This document shows, one piece after another, positions 36,999 through 45,568 of a stretch of DNA of 64,000 nt; within the stretch, counting starts at the first letter, position 1; each line of letters begins with the position of its first letter. Under the pieces are notes generated by a model. That model searched no databases and was not told the origin of the DNA. It worked only from the letters and a program-made list of their open reading frames with translations. Made by a program: the position numbers and the translations under genes. Source of the stretch: Achromobacter animicus. GTDB lineage: Bacteria > Pseudomonadota > Gammaproteobacteria > Burkholderiales > Burkholderiaceae_B. The stretch is from positions 1 through 64,000 of the forward strand of contig NZ_CADIJM010000015.1 of NCBI RefSeq assembly GCF_902859585.1, read 5' to 3'.

Positions 36999-38459
36999 TT
37001 ATTGATTGTAGGACCCGTTCTGCGCGAAAAGTTTTTCCAGTTCGGCCCAGATTCCCCGGTGGTCGGCAACGGATACCGAAAAGCGCAGCATGGTGGACGG
37101 CGCCTGCGTCGGCGAAAACAACGTGCCGGGCGCCAGCAGCAGGCCGCGGTCAGCGGCTTCGCGCGCCAGCACCTCGGAATCGCGCCCGCAATCGGCCCAG
37201 ACGAACATGCCCCCGTGCGGCTCGTGCGGGATGGTCAGGCCCAGTTTCAGCAGCCCTTTCATGCACCGCTGGCGCGCGTCATCGACCCGGTGCCGCACGC
37301 GCTCGATATGCCGCCGGTACTGCCCTTCCATGAGGACGCGGTGCACGACGCGCTCGCCGAGTTCGGGCGAGGTCAGACCCGCCAGCATTTTCAGGTCGGC
37401 CAGCTTCTGCAGCAGTTCGGAATTGGCGGCCAAATAGCCGACACGAAGACTGGCCGCCAGCATCTTGGAATAGCCGCCCACGTAGATGACGCGGTTAAGC
37501 CGGTCCAGCGCGGCGAGCTTGATGGCGCCCCCCGGATGCAGCTCGCCGTAGGTGTCGTCTTCGACCACCATGAAATCGAGGCGCTCGGCGATGCGCAGAA
37601 TGCCGTAGGCCGCTCCCGCGGACAGGGTGTGGCCGGTGGGATTGTGGACCGAGCCATTGATGATGAAGAGCTTGGGCTTGTGCTGCGCGGCCAGTTGCTC
37701 GAGCAGGTCGAGATCGGGGCCGTCCGGGCCGCGCGGCACGCCGATCAGGCGGGCGCCAAAGGCCGCCAGCCGGCCGAAGATCACGAACCAGGCCGGGTCC
37801 TCGACCAGGACGGTATCGCCCGGCTTGACCAGATGGCGCGCGATGAGGTCCAGCCCGTGGGTGACGCCGTTGGTCGTGAGCAGGTTGAGCTCGGGATGGG
37901 CGGGCACGCCCTCGTTCTGCAGGACCGCGGCAATCTGCTGGCGCAGCGGCGCGAAGCCCTGGGGGCTGCCGTAGCTGACGAGGTTGGCGCGCACCGAGCG
38001 GCCCACGGCGCGCACGGCCCCCGCCACCATGTCGGGATCCAGCCAGTCCGCAGGCAGCAGGCCCGCGCCGCCCGGCATGCCCGGCGCGGTGGATTCTCGG
38101 AACATGCTGCGAAGCAGCCACGCGATGTCGACCCGTGCGGGCGGCGCGAGCGTGCTGGGCGCGGCCGCGGCCACCGCCGTCAGCGGGCCGCTGCGCGCCT
38201 TTACGAAAAACCCCGCGCCCCGGCGCGACTGCACCAGCCCGCGCGCCACGAGGCGGTCGTAGGCTTCGACCACGGTAAAACGGCTGACGCCCGACTGTTC
38301 GGCCATTTTGCGGATGGACGGCAGGCGCGTGCCGGGCCGCAGGCCTTGCTCGTCAATGCGGCGGGCCAGGCCGTCGGCCAGTTGCGCCACCAGCGTGGCA
38401 TCGGCCTGGCGCACGGGCTGCCAAGGCAGGGAAGATGGGGGGGAGTGAGCAACTGTCAT
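36999..38459 (-). CDS. MocR-type GntR/aminotransferase regulator
   Basis: 486 residues. N-terminal GntR winged helix (GLARRIDEQGLRPGTRLPSIRKMAEQSGVSRFTVVEAYDRLVARG) fused to a fold-type I aminotransferase domain. The PLP Lys is in YVGGYSKMLAASLRVGYL, with NPTGH and EDDTYGEL motifs. MocR proteins use PLP as effector. The start at 38459 (MTVAHSPPSS) avoids upstream sequence with no family match. It is divergent from an EamA-LysE pair and probably controls it. It resembles the subgroup paired with DMT exporters. Confidence 0.92.
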   Translation of the reverse strand: MTVAHSPPSSLPWQPVRQADATLVAQLADGLARRIDEQGLRPGTRLPSIRKMAEQSGVSRFTVVEAYDRLVARGLVQSRRGAGFFVKARSGPLTAVAAAAPSTLAPPARVDIAWLLRSMFRESTAPGMPGGAGLLPADWLDPDMVAGAVRAVGRSVRANLVSYGSPQGFAPLRQQIAAVLQNEGVPAHPELNLLTTNGVTHGLDLIARHLVKPGDTVLVEDPAWFVIFGRLAAFGARLIGVPRGPDGPDLDLLEQLAAQHKPKLFIINGSVHNPTGHTLSAGAAYGILRIAERLDFMVVEDDTYGELHPGGAIKLAALDRLNRVIYVGGYSKMLAASLRVGYLAANSELLQKLADLKMLAGLTSPELGERVVHRVLMEGQYRRHIERVRHRVDDARQRCMKGLLKLGLTIPHEPHGGMFVWADCGRDSEVLAREAADRGLLLAPGTLFSPTQAPSTMLRFSVSVADHRGIWAELEKLFAQNGSYNQ

Positions 38460-38500
38460 GGAGATTTGACCAGGCCAGTGATTAAAGTGACTGCGAAGGT

Positions 38501-38515
38501 GTACCGGTACTGTAC
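38501..38515. promoter_or_regulatory. Candidate MocR operator (GTAC repeats)
   Basis: Three GTAC half-sites (38501, 38507, 38512) lie between the divergent MocR and EamA genes. MocR regulators bind direct or inverted repeats of this kind in shared promoters. A TTTAAT -10-like element for the MocR transcript lies about 20 bases toward its start. Confidence 0.4.
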
Positions 38516-38598
38516 TGACGGCTGTGCGTAGAGTGACAGCAATGCCGCAAACCTGCAACCGCAGGCGCTGCGGCCATGTCACTTTTTACGGTGCCGTC

Positions 38599-39522
38599 AT
38601 GTCCCGTCCCGCGCTTTATGCCACGCCTTCGGCCGCCCCCGCCGCCTCGACTTCCCTCTGGGAGGGATACGGCTATGGTTTCCTGGGCGTGCTGGTGTTT
38701 TCGCTGACCCTGCCAATGACCCGCGTCGCGGTGGCCGAGTTGTCGCCCTTGCTGGTCGGATTGGGCCGTGCGCTCATCGCCGCCCTGCCCGCCATCGCCC
38801 TGCTGTGGCTCACGCGAAGCCGCCGGCCCAACCGGCAGGAATGGCCGGGCGTGATTCTGGCGGCGCTGGGCATCGTCGTGGGTTGGCCGCTGGCCTCGTC
38901 GATGGCGATGCAGACGGTGCCTTCGTCGCAGGGCGCTGTCTTCAACGGCCTGCTGCCGCTATCCACCGCCGCCTTTGCCGCCCTGCGCAGCGGCGAGCGT
39001 CCATCCGCCGCCTTCTGGGGCTGGGCCGTCGCCGGCGCCGCGCTGGTCACCGCCTATGCGCTGCGCCAGGGCGAAGGCACGCTGACGGCCGGCTACCTGT
39101 GGTTGCTGGTGGCGGTGGTGCTGGGCGGAATGGGGTACGCGGAGGGTGCGCGGGCCTCGCGCACGCTGGGCGGTTGGCGCACAATATGTTGGGCGCTGAC
39201 CATCAGCGCACCGGTGGTTGCCCTGCCCGTCGGCTGGATGGCGGCGCAGCAGCCCCACTGGCCCAGTTCCGATGTGGTTGCCGCCTTCGCCTACCTGGCT
39301 TTCGGCTCAATGTTCCTGGGATTTTTCGCCTGGTATCGCGGCTTGGCCGCCGGCGGAATTGCCCGGGTCGGACAAGTGCAATTGCTGCAACCCTTCCTTA
39401 CCGTCGTGGCCGCTGCTTTGCTGTTTGGCGAAACCGTGGAGGCGACGACGTTCGTGTTTGCCGCCGCCGTGATCGCCGTTATTGCCGGCGGACGCCGCGC
39501 CATCGTAAGGACCCCGACATGA
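38599..39522 (+). CDS. EamA/DMT-superfamily exporter, MocR-linked
   Basis: 307 residues with ten hydrophobic segments and two EamA repeats. Start at 38599 (MSRPALYATPS) is chosen over 38524. Its stop overlaps the ATG of the LysE gene (ATGA), so the two exporters are co-translated. Divergent from MocR, so export of an amino compound or B6-related metabolite is possible, by inference. Confidence 0.9.
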   Translation: MSRPALYATPSAAPAASTSLWEGYGYGFLGVLVFSLTLPMTRVAVAELSPLLVGLGRALIAALPAIALLWLTRSRRPNRQEWPGVILAALGIVVGWPLASSMAMQTVPSSQGAVFNGLLPLSTAAFAALRSGERPSAAFWGWAVAGAALVTAYALRQGEGTLTAGYLWLLVAVVLGGMGYAEGARASRTLGGWRTICWALTISAPVVALPVGWMAAQQPHWPSSDVVAAFAYLAFGSMFLGFFAWYRGLAAGGIARVGQVQLLQPFLTVVAAALLFGETVEATTFVFAAAVIAVIAGGRRAIVRTPT

Positions 39523-40163
39523 ACCTGTTTCCCGCCAATTGGGCCGAAGTCCCGCTGGCCTCGCTTTCCCTCCTGGGTCCGCTGGCGCTGTTTGCACTGG
39601 TCAGCTCGATCACGCCCGGCCCCAACAACGTAATGCTGGCGTCGTCGGGCCTGAACTTCGGATTCCGGCGCAGCGTTCCGCACCTGCTGGGCGTGAATCT
39701 GGGCTTTACGCTGATGATTTTTCTGGTCGGTGTGGGCCTGGGCTCGGTGTTCCAGCAGACGCCTGTCCTCTACACCATCCTGAAGTATGCCGGCGCGGCC
39801 TATCTGCTTTACCTCGCCTGGAAGATCGCCACCTCGGGTCCGCTGGACGAGGGCGAGGCGCGCGGCAAACCGTTCACGTTCCTGCAGGCCGCCGCCTTCC
39901 AGTGGGTCAATCCCAAGGCGTGGGTGATGGCGGTGGGCGTGGTGGCCACCTATACGCCGCAAAACGGATTCTTTGCCAATCTGGTGATCGCGACGCTGGT
40001 CTGCGGCATCGTCAACCTGCCCAGCATCGGCATCTGGGTGACGTTCGGTACAGCCCTGCGCCGCGTCCTGCACCGGCCCGCCGCGATCCGCGCCTTCAAT
40101 GTGGGCATGGCTCTGCTGCTTGTCGCCTCGCTGTATCCGGTCGCGCTGGAACTGCTGCACTGA
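39519..40163 (+). CDS. LysE/RhtB-family amino acid exporter
   Basis: 214 residues, six hydrophobic segments and the LysE signature SSITPGPNNVMLASSGLNFGFRRS, then AAFQWVNPKAWVMAVG. It exports amino acids. Translationally coupled to the preceding EamA gene; both probably respond to the MocR regulator. Confidence 0.94.
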   Translation: MNLFPANWAEVPLASLSLLGPLALFALVSSITPGPNNVMLASSGLNFGFRRSVPHLLGVNLGFTLMIFLVGVGLGSVFQQTPVLYTILKYAGAAYLLYLAWKIATSGPLDEGEARGKPFTFLQAAAFQWVNPKAWVMAVGVVATYTPQNGFFANLVIATLVCGIVNLPSIGIWVTFGTALRRVLHRPAAIRAFNVGMALLLVASLYPVALELLH

Positions 40164-40171
40164 ACAGCGGC

Positions 40172-40864
40172 TCAGGCCAGCAATCCCACCACGACGGCCG
40201 GCGTGACCAGCACGTTGAACAGGCCCGCCATCACCATCACCAGGCCCGCGACCGCGCCTTCTTCGGCGGCAAGCTCTCGGGCCTTGGCCGTGCCGGCGCC
40301 ATGTGCGCCCATGCCGAACAGCGCGCCGCGCGCCAGCGCCGAGCGCAGCGGCAGCCAGCGGCACATGAGCTGGCCGATGGCCGCGCCGAAGACGCCCGTG
40401 ACGATGACGAAGACCGCCGTCAGGTCAGGCACCCCGCCCACGTGGGAAGACACCGCGATCGCGAACGGCGTGGCGACCGAGCGCGGCAGCAGGCTGAGCC
40501 GCAGGTCCGGCGGCAAGTCCAGCAGGCTGCCCAGCAACCATGCGCTGACACCCGCGATGCCGCTGCCCACGGCCACGCCCGCGGCCAATACCGGCCAGTA
40601 CCGCCGGATCAGCGCCCGCTGCTCGTAAAGCGGCAGCGCGAACGCCACGATGACCGGGCCCAGCATGGCCATCAGCCAGTGCGAGCCGGACATGTAGTCG
40701 CGATAGCCGGTATGCAGCAGGATGGCCAGCGTCAGCAGAAGCGCGGGCGCGACGACCAGGGTGGATGTCCACCAATAGGCAAAGCGGCGGTAGAACAGGC
40801 GCGCGCAGACATACGCGGCGACGGTGGCCGCCGGCCAGAACAGCAGGTTGAATTCAGGCCGCAC
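40172..40864 (-). CDS. LrgB/CidB-family membrane protein
   Basis: 230 residues with hydrophobic segments and the LrgB blocks ALPLYEQRALIRRYWPVLAAG, LLPRSVATPFAIAVSSHVGG and FGMGAHGAGTAKARELAAEEGAVAGL. It forms the CidB/LrgB partner of the adjacent CidA/LrgA protein; roles in holin-like lysis control or pyruvate/small-acid uptake have been proposed for the family. The start overlaps the CidA-like gene by 11 bases. Confidence 0.92.
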   Translation of the reverse strand: MRPEFNLLFWPAATVAAYVCARLFYRRFAYWWTSTLVVAPALLLTLAILLHTGYRDYMSGSHWLMAMLGPVIVAFALPLYEQRALIRRYWPVLAAGVAVGSGIAGVSAWLLGSLLDLPPDLRLSLLPRSVATPFAIAVSSHVGGVPDLTAVFVIVTGVFGAAIGQLMCRWLPLRSALARGALFGMGAHGAGTAKARELAAEEGAVAGLVMVMAGLFNVLVTPAVVVGLLA

Positions 40865-41258
40865 GGCGGTTCATCCAGCGATAGCAAAGATCGATCGTCA
40901 GCGCCGTGCCGGCCATGACAAGCGCCGTGCCGAGCAGGATCACGGCGAGCAGCTTCACGCCGAGCAGGCCGAGAAATTCGCGGTGGTCCAGCAACGACAT
41001 CACCGCCGGCACGAAGAACAGCAGCATTTCCCCCAGCAGCCAGCTCGCCCCGCGCTGCACGTTGCGCACGCGCAATCGCCGCGTCGCCAGCAGGACCAGC
41101 ACCAGCGCCATTCCGATGACGCCGCCTGGCACCGGCAGCCCCGAGGCCTGCGCCATCGCCTGGCCCAGCACGGAGAAAAGGACGATCAATGCAATCTGCA
41201 GCAAACGGCTGCGGCGCAGCGCGCTGCGGATAAGGGTGGAATGGCGAAAGCGGGGCAT
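40854..41258 (-). CDS. LrgA/CidA-family holin-like protein
   Basis: 134 residues, four hydrophobic segments, LrgA core LPVPGGVIGMALVLVLLATRR and WLLGEMLLFFVPAVMSLLDHREFLG. It is the small holin-like partner of the LrgB-like protein in the same operon. A divergent LysR gene, as in cidR-cidAB, likely regulates it. Confidence 0.92.
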   Translation of the reverse strand: MPRFRHSTLIRSALRRSRLLQIALIVLFSVLGQAMAQASGLPVPGGVIGMALVLVLLATRRLRVRNVQRGASWLLGEMLLFFVPAVMSLLDHREFLGLLGVKLLAVILLGTALVMAGTALTIDLCYRWMNRRAA

Positions 41259-41309
41259 GAGACGAAGATCCAGCGGCGAGCCCTTGTTTTACGCTTCGTA
41301 GGCGCATAG

Positions 41310-41338
41310 ATAAAATGAATTCGATGAATCCCATTTAT
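41310..41338. promoter_or_regulatory. Candidate LysR operator between the CidA-like and LysR genes
   Basis: ATAAAATG (41310-41317) faces CATTTAT (41332-41338), an inverted repeat in the 97-base divergent region. It is close to the LysR start, as in autoregulatory LysR sites. Tentative. Confidence 0.35.
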
Positions 41339-41355
41339 TCCAAACTGGCATAGCG

Positions 41356-42243
41356 ATGGAACTGCGAACGTTGCGGGCGTTGGTGGAGGTCGTCAGGCAA
41401 GGCGGTTTCTCCCAGGCGGCCAAAGTGATCCACGCGACCCAACCCACGATCAGCAAGGCCGTTCGACAGCTGGAGGACGAGCTGGGCATGCTCTTGCTGG
41501 ACCGGCAGGCGCAGCCGCTGCGGCTGACGGCCGCGGGCGAGATCGTGTATCGGCGCGCCCTGAACATGCTGGCCGAACGCGACGACCTGAACGCCGAGCT
41601 GGATGACCTGAAGGGCCTGAAACGGGGTGTGCTGCGCCTGGGCCTGCCGCCGCTGGGCAGCAGTTCGCTGTTTGCGCCGATGTTCGCGCGCTTTCGCAGC
41701 CGCTATCCGCGCATCGAGATCAGCCTGGTCGAACACGGCAGCCGCCGGCTTGAAGAAATGGTGATGGCCGGCGAAATCGAACTGGCGGGATCGCTCAAGC
41801 CCGTGCCGGACCACTTTGAATGGCAGCCCGTCGCGCGCGAACCGCTGGTGGCGCTGATGCCCGCCGATCACCCACAGGCCCGCGCCGAGTCGGTGGGGCT
41901 GCACGATCTGCGCGACTCGCCCTTCGTGCTGTTCGAAACAGGGTTTGCCCTGAACCGCATCATCCACGACGCGTGCCAACGGGCGGGGTTCGTCCCGACC
42001 ATCGCCGCGCGCAGCGGTCAGATCGATTTCATCGTGGCGCTGGTGGCGGCGGGGCTGGGCGTGGCGTTTCTGCCGCGCATGAAGGCCAACGAGGAACTGC
42101 ATGCGAGCGTGGCTCGCGTGCCTTTGCGTGATTCGGGGACGGACTGGGAGATGGTCCTGGTGTGGCGCCGTGGCGGTTATCTGTCGTATGCCGCGCAGGC
42201 ATGGCTGGCGTTGACGCGCGAGGTCCACCCGGGCGCCGCCTGA
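41356..42243 (+). CDS. LysR-family regulator, CidR-like
   Basis: 295 residues. The helix-turn-helix MELRTLRALVEVVRQGGFSQAAKVIHATQPTISKAVRQLEDELG and effector domain (LGLGVAFLPRMKANEEL-type C terminus) are typical. Divergent from cidAB-like genes, as in the CidR arrangement, where it responds to acetate or weak acids; the ligand here is inferred. Confidence 0.9.
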   Translation: MELRTLRALVEVVRQGGFSQAAKVIHATQPTISKAVRQLEDELGMLLLDRQAQPLRLTAAGEIVYRRALNMLAERDDLNAELDDLKGLKRGVLRLGLPPLGSSSLFAPMFARFRSRYPRIEISLVEHGSRRLEEMVMAGEIELAGSLKPVPDHFEWQPVAREPLVALMPADHPQARAESVGLHDLRDSPFVLFETGFALNRIIHDACQRAGFVPTIAARSGQIDFIVALVAAGLGVAFLPRMKANEELHASVARVPLRDSGTDWEMVLVWRRGGYLSYAAQAWLALTREVHPGAA

Positions 42244-42348
42244 TGGCGGGCCGCGCCCGGACCGGTAAACATCGGGGCAAACTTCCGGCGCCCGCGCCGG
42301 AGTATGCTGATGCCGGAACCCGGCCCGACTTGCCGGGTCAGATCATTC

Positions 42349-43236
42349 ATGCCCGCCCTGCCCCGACTCTCCGCCCGCCGCCTGTTTGCCGCCGCCGTGC
42401 TTGCCGCCGCCGGCGTGGTCGGCTGCTCCCAGCTGGATTCCTGGCAGCGCCAGACCATTTTTTCGCCACAGTCCGAGCCGCAATCCTGGTGGCGGGACCC
42501 TGCCGCGGGAACGCAGGTCTACGACCTGACGCTCGACAACGGCGACAAGATCCGCGCCTGGTATCTGGCCAGCCCCAAAAAAAGCGCCCCCACGGTGCTG
42601 TATCTGCACGGCGCGCGCTGGAACCTGAATGGCAGCGCGTTCCGCATCGACGGCTGGAGCCGCATGGGGTATTCCATACTGGCGATCGATTACCGCGGCT
42701 TCGGTGCGTCCACGCCGCGTCTGCCCTCTGAAGACAGCGCGCTAGAGGACGCCATGGCGGGCCTGAAGGAACTGGCGCGCCTGCAGCCCGATCCGGCGCG
42801 CCGCTTTGTGTACGGCCATAGCCTGGGCGGCGCAATCGCCATCGATCTGGCCTCACGTCCCGAGCAACCGGACTTCGCGGGCCTGATCGTGGAATCCAGC
42901 TTCACCAGCATCGGCGCCATGCTGGCCACGCTGCGCTGGGGCAACGTGCCCGGCGCCAGCCTGCTCGTCACGCAGCCGTTCGCATCCGTGGACAAGCTGG
43001 CCCAGCTGCACACGCCCATGCTGTTCATGCACGGCACGGCCGACCGCGTGGTGCCTCACACCATGAGCGACGAACTCTTTGCCGCTGCCCGCAACGTGGC
43101 GCCGGAATTGAAGCGGCTGGTGAAAATAGAAGGCGCCTCGCATTCGGGCGCCTTCCGCAGCGGCACGCAGTACGAGACCGCTGTCAGAACCTTCATGCAG
43201 GACGCGAGCCAGGCATACGAGCGCAAGAAGGGTTGA
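42349..43236 (+). CDS. Alpha/beta-fold hydrolase lipoprotein
   Basis: 295 residues. A lipoprotein signal ends AAAGVVGC (Cys near residue 26). Serine hydrolase motif GHSLGGAIAI, oxyanion LHGARWNLNGS and C-terminal MHGTADRVVPHT with catalytic Asp, EGASHSGAF with His. It resembles BD-FAE/YfhR-like hydrolases tethered to a membrane. The start at 42349 (MPALPRLSARR) is chosen over 42304 for a proper signal. Confidence 0.88.
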   Translation: MPALPRLSARRLFAAAVLAAAGVVGCSQLDSWQRQTIFSPQSEPQSWWRDPAAGTQVYDLTLDNGDKIRAWYLASPKKSAPTVLYLHGARWNLNGSAFRIDGWSRMGYSILAIDYRGFGASTPRLPSEDSALEDAMAGLKELARLQPDPARRFVYGHSLGGAIAIDLASRPEQPDFAGLIVESSFTSIGAMLATLRWGNVPGASLLVTQPFASVDKLAQLHTPMLFMHGTADRVVPHTMSDELFAAARNVAPELKRLVKIEGASHSGAFRSGTQYETAVRTFMQDASQAYERKKG

Positions 43237-43243
43237 AGAGACG

Positions 43244-43705
43244 TCAGACGCCGGCGGCAGCGGCGCCGCTGCGGCGGGACAGCCACGCGATCACGCGGGG
43301 ACGGCTGCGGTCGTACGCCAGGTTGTAGAAGAACGCGTAGGGCAGATAGAACAGCACCAGCGCGATGTCCAGCACGAAGGCTTCCCACAGGCTGATGCTG
43401 AGCCACCAGGCCGCCAGCGGAATCACGATCAGGATCAAGCCGAACTCGAAGCCGAACGCGTGCAGTACGCGGATGCGGAACGTACGGGTCCAGCCGAAGC
43501 GGTTTTCGACACGGTCGAAGCCAGCGTTGTAGATCATGTTCCAGACCAGCGCGATCCAGGCGATGACCGCGGTCAGCACGCCCATTTCGAACAGCGACTT
43601 GCCCATGGCCCACGCGGCCACGGGCGCACACAGGCCGATGGCGATAATTTCGAACAAGAAGGCGTGGATGAAACGTTCTTTTAGGGTTTTCTTGGCTTGG
43701 GTCAT
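43244..43705 (-). CDS. PACE-family efflux protein
   Basis: 153 residues, two tandem bacterial transmembrane pairs (ERFIHAFLFEIIAIGLCAPVAAWAMGKS and RIRVLHAFGFEFGLILIVIPLAAWWLSISL) with conserved Glu in each first helix. This is the PACE (AceI) architecture: small proton-driven drug and polyamine exporters. The ATG at 43705 is preferred over 43798, since the extra N terminus does not match the family. Divergent from a LysR gene, as for AceI/AceR. Confidence 0.9.
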   Translation of the reverse strand: MTQAKKTLKERFIHAFLFEIIAIGLCAPVAAWAMGKSLFEMGVLTAVIAWIALVWNMIYNAGFDRVENRFGWTRTFRIRVLHAFGFEFGLILIVIPLAAWWLSISLWEAFVLDIALVLFYLPYAFFYNLAYDRSRPRVIAWLSRRSGAAAAGV

Positions 43706-43779
43706 GACCCACCTGCGGTCGAATGCTGAAGAGAGACCGCATTGTCCGCGACATTTCCGGTACGAAAAAGATAATATCC

Positions 43780-43794
43780 ATCGGAAAAACCGAT
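43780..43794. promoter_or_regulatory. LysR-type operator between PACE and LysR genes
   Basis: ATCGG AAAAA CCGAT is a perfect 15-base inverted repeat containing a T-N11-A core, the LysR consensus. It lies between the divergent PACE and LysR genes, 22 bases before the LysR start. Confidence 0.65.
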
Positions 43795-43815
43795 ACAACT
43801 ACCGCCGGGCCACTT

Positions 43816-44679
43816 ATGCGCCACTCCCTCGAATCCCTCGCCGCCTTCGCCCAGGTCGCCTCTGAAGGCTCGTTCTCGGCTGCGGCCCGCAAGCTGGGCA
43901 AGAGCCAGTCCACCATCAGCGAGACCATCGCCAATCTCGAGGTGGACCTGAACGTCGCGCTGTTCGACCGCAGTCAGCGCCAGCCTTCCCTGACCGCCGC
44001 CGGCAAGGTGCTGCTGGGGCAGGCCTTGCAGGTGCTGGCCGCCAACGATCGCCTGAACCGCAGCGCCAGCCAGTTATCCGAAGGCCTGGAACCCCGGCTC
44101 ACGGTCGTGCTGTCCGACACGTTCCAGTCGCGCACGTTCGAGGCCATGCTGAGCCAGATCGACGCGCGCTATCCGGCGCTGCGCTTCGAATGCCTGATCG
44201 CGGAATACGAGGATGTGGTGGCACTGGTGCAGCAGGGCCGCGCGCACGTCGGGCTGATGGCGGCGCAGGAAAGCTATCCGCCGGACGTCGCGCACGCGTG
44301 CCTGGCGGAACGCTCCGAAATCGTCCTGTGCGTGGGGCGCTCGCATCCGCTGGCTACTTTGCCGTCGGTCACGGCCGATCACCTGAAGACCGAACGCGAG
44401 CTGCGACTGAGCACCTACGAACTGGACGACAAGGAGGCCACGCCGGCCCATTCGACGTGGTCGGCGCCGGGCTATCTGATGCTGTTGGAAATGGCCAGCC
44501 TGGGCTTCGGCTGGACCGAGCTGCCGCGCTGGATGATCCAGCGCTTCGGCCGCGACCAGCTCGTGGAATTGAAGGTGCCGGGTTGGCCGCGCCACATCCA
44601 TGTCGACGCAGTCTGGTCCACGCGCCGCGCGCTGGGACCAGCGGGCGCCTGGCTGCTGGAAAGCCTTACGCAGGGATAG
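43816..44679 (+). CDS. LysR-family regulator, divergent from PACE gene
   Basis: 287 residues. Helix-turn-helix (LESLAAFAQVASEGSFSAAARKLGKSQSTISETIANLEVDL) and effector domain typical of LysR. Start at 43816 (MRHSLESL) gives a normal N terminus; an in-frame TTG upstream at 43723 would read through the operator. It likely activates the PACE efflux gene, as AceR does for AceI. Confidence 0.9.
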   Translation: MRHSLESLAAFAQVASEGSFSAAARKLGKSQSTISETIANLEVDLNVALFDRSQRQPSLTAAGKVLLGQALQVLAANDRLNRSASQLSEGLEPRLTVVLSDTFQSRTFEAMLSQIDARYPALRFECLIAEYEDVVALVQQGRAHVGLMAAQESYPPDVAHACLAERSEIVLCVGRSHPLATLPSVTADHLKTERELRLSTYELDDKEATPAHSTWSAPGYLMLLEMASLGFGWTELPRWMIQRFGRDQLVELKVPGWPRHIHVDAVWSTRRALGPAGAWLLESLTQG

Positions 44680-45532
44680 CGCGCGCCGCCACGGGCAACA
44701 CGGGATCCGCGTGCGTCAACGCCAGGCGCGTGATGCTGACGCCATTGGCGCGCAGCCATTCACCCAGCTTCGGATCGGCCAGCACGTCGAATTCGGCGCG
44801 CCGCTGGCGAGCCATGGCGCTGCCCCGCTCGCTGCCCAGTGCCGGATGGCACATGACGAGATCGCCTTCGCGCGCGTTGAACAGCCAGGTCTGCAAGAAG
44901 TGCGCGTAGCGGCGCCTGCCGCCGTCGAACGCATAGACGCCCAGCAGCCGTCTGTTGGTTCGCAAGCCGCATGAACGGGCCTCGCGCGCCAGCGCCGACG
45001 CCCCCAACGCGCCGATCACGCGCGCCTTCACCGACTCCTTCAGCGGCATCCCGCACTGCATGCCGGGCGCGGTCTGGCGCAGCCAGGGCGTCTGCACGCC
45101 CGCCTGCGTGCCATAACGTCGCGCCATTAATGCCAGCAAGCGCTGGCGGATGCCGGGCAGCTGATGCACATGCTGGTGTCCATCCACATAGTCCGGCGCC
45201 CGGCCGAACGCCGCCTCGAACGCATCGAACTGCCGGACAAGCTGCGCCTCGACCCACGCCGCGTCGAGCAGGCCCGCGTAGGCCTTGAGGATCAGCGCGC
45301 CCAACGCGGGCATCGGTTCGGCGCCCGCGCGCAGCGTTTCCGACAGATTCAGGTGCAGGCCGATGTCCACATCCAACGCGGCGAGCCGCGGCGCGTTGGC
45401 CGCGAAGGTGGGTCCCAGCGTCAGGCAACTGACCGCACTGACGCGCCCCATGCCGGCCAGCGCAATCATGCCCTCGTCGACATCCGCATTCATGCCAAAA
45501 TCATCACCGCACACCACGACGCGTTTGCTCAT
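44666..45532 (-). CDS. ChbG/YdjC-like carbohydrate deacetylase (LgmC-like)
   Basis: 288 residues. Metal-binding motifs VVVCGDDFGMNADVDEG and YVDGHQHVHQLPG are those of YdjC/ChbG deacetylases, which remove acetyl groups from N-acetylglucosamine derivatives, including HpnK. Start at 45532 (MSKRVVVCG) has no strong ribosome site but is the only fitting start. Beside a polyprenyl-phosphate glycosyltransferase and ArnT-like gene, it fits deacetylation of a lipid-linked GlcNAc as in the Bordetella lgm locus. Its 3' end overlaps the convergent LysR gene by 14 bases. Confidence 0.85.
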   Translation of the reverse strand: MSKRVVVCGDDFGMNADVDEGMIALAGMGRVSAVSCLTLGPTFAANAPRLAALDVDIGLHLNLSETLRAGAEPMPALGALILKAYAGLLDAAWVEAQLVRQFDAFEAAFGRAPDYVDGHQHVHQLPGIRQRLLALMARRYGTQAGVQTPWLRQTAPGMQCGMPLKESVKARVIGALGASALAREARSCGLRTNRRLLGVYAFDGGRRRYAHFLQTWLFNAREGDLVMCHPALGSERGSAMARQRRAEFDVLADPKLGEWLRANGVSITRLALTHADPVLPVAARAIPA

Positions 45533-45568
45533 CGCCGCCTCTCCGTCTTTCTGTCCGCCACATCCCAC

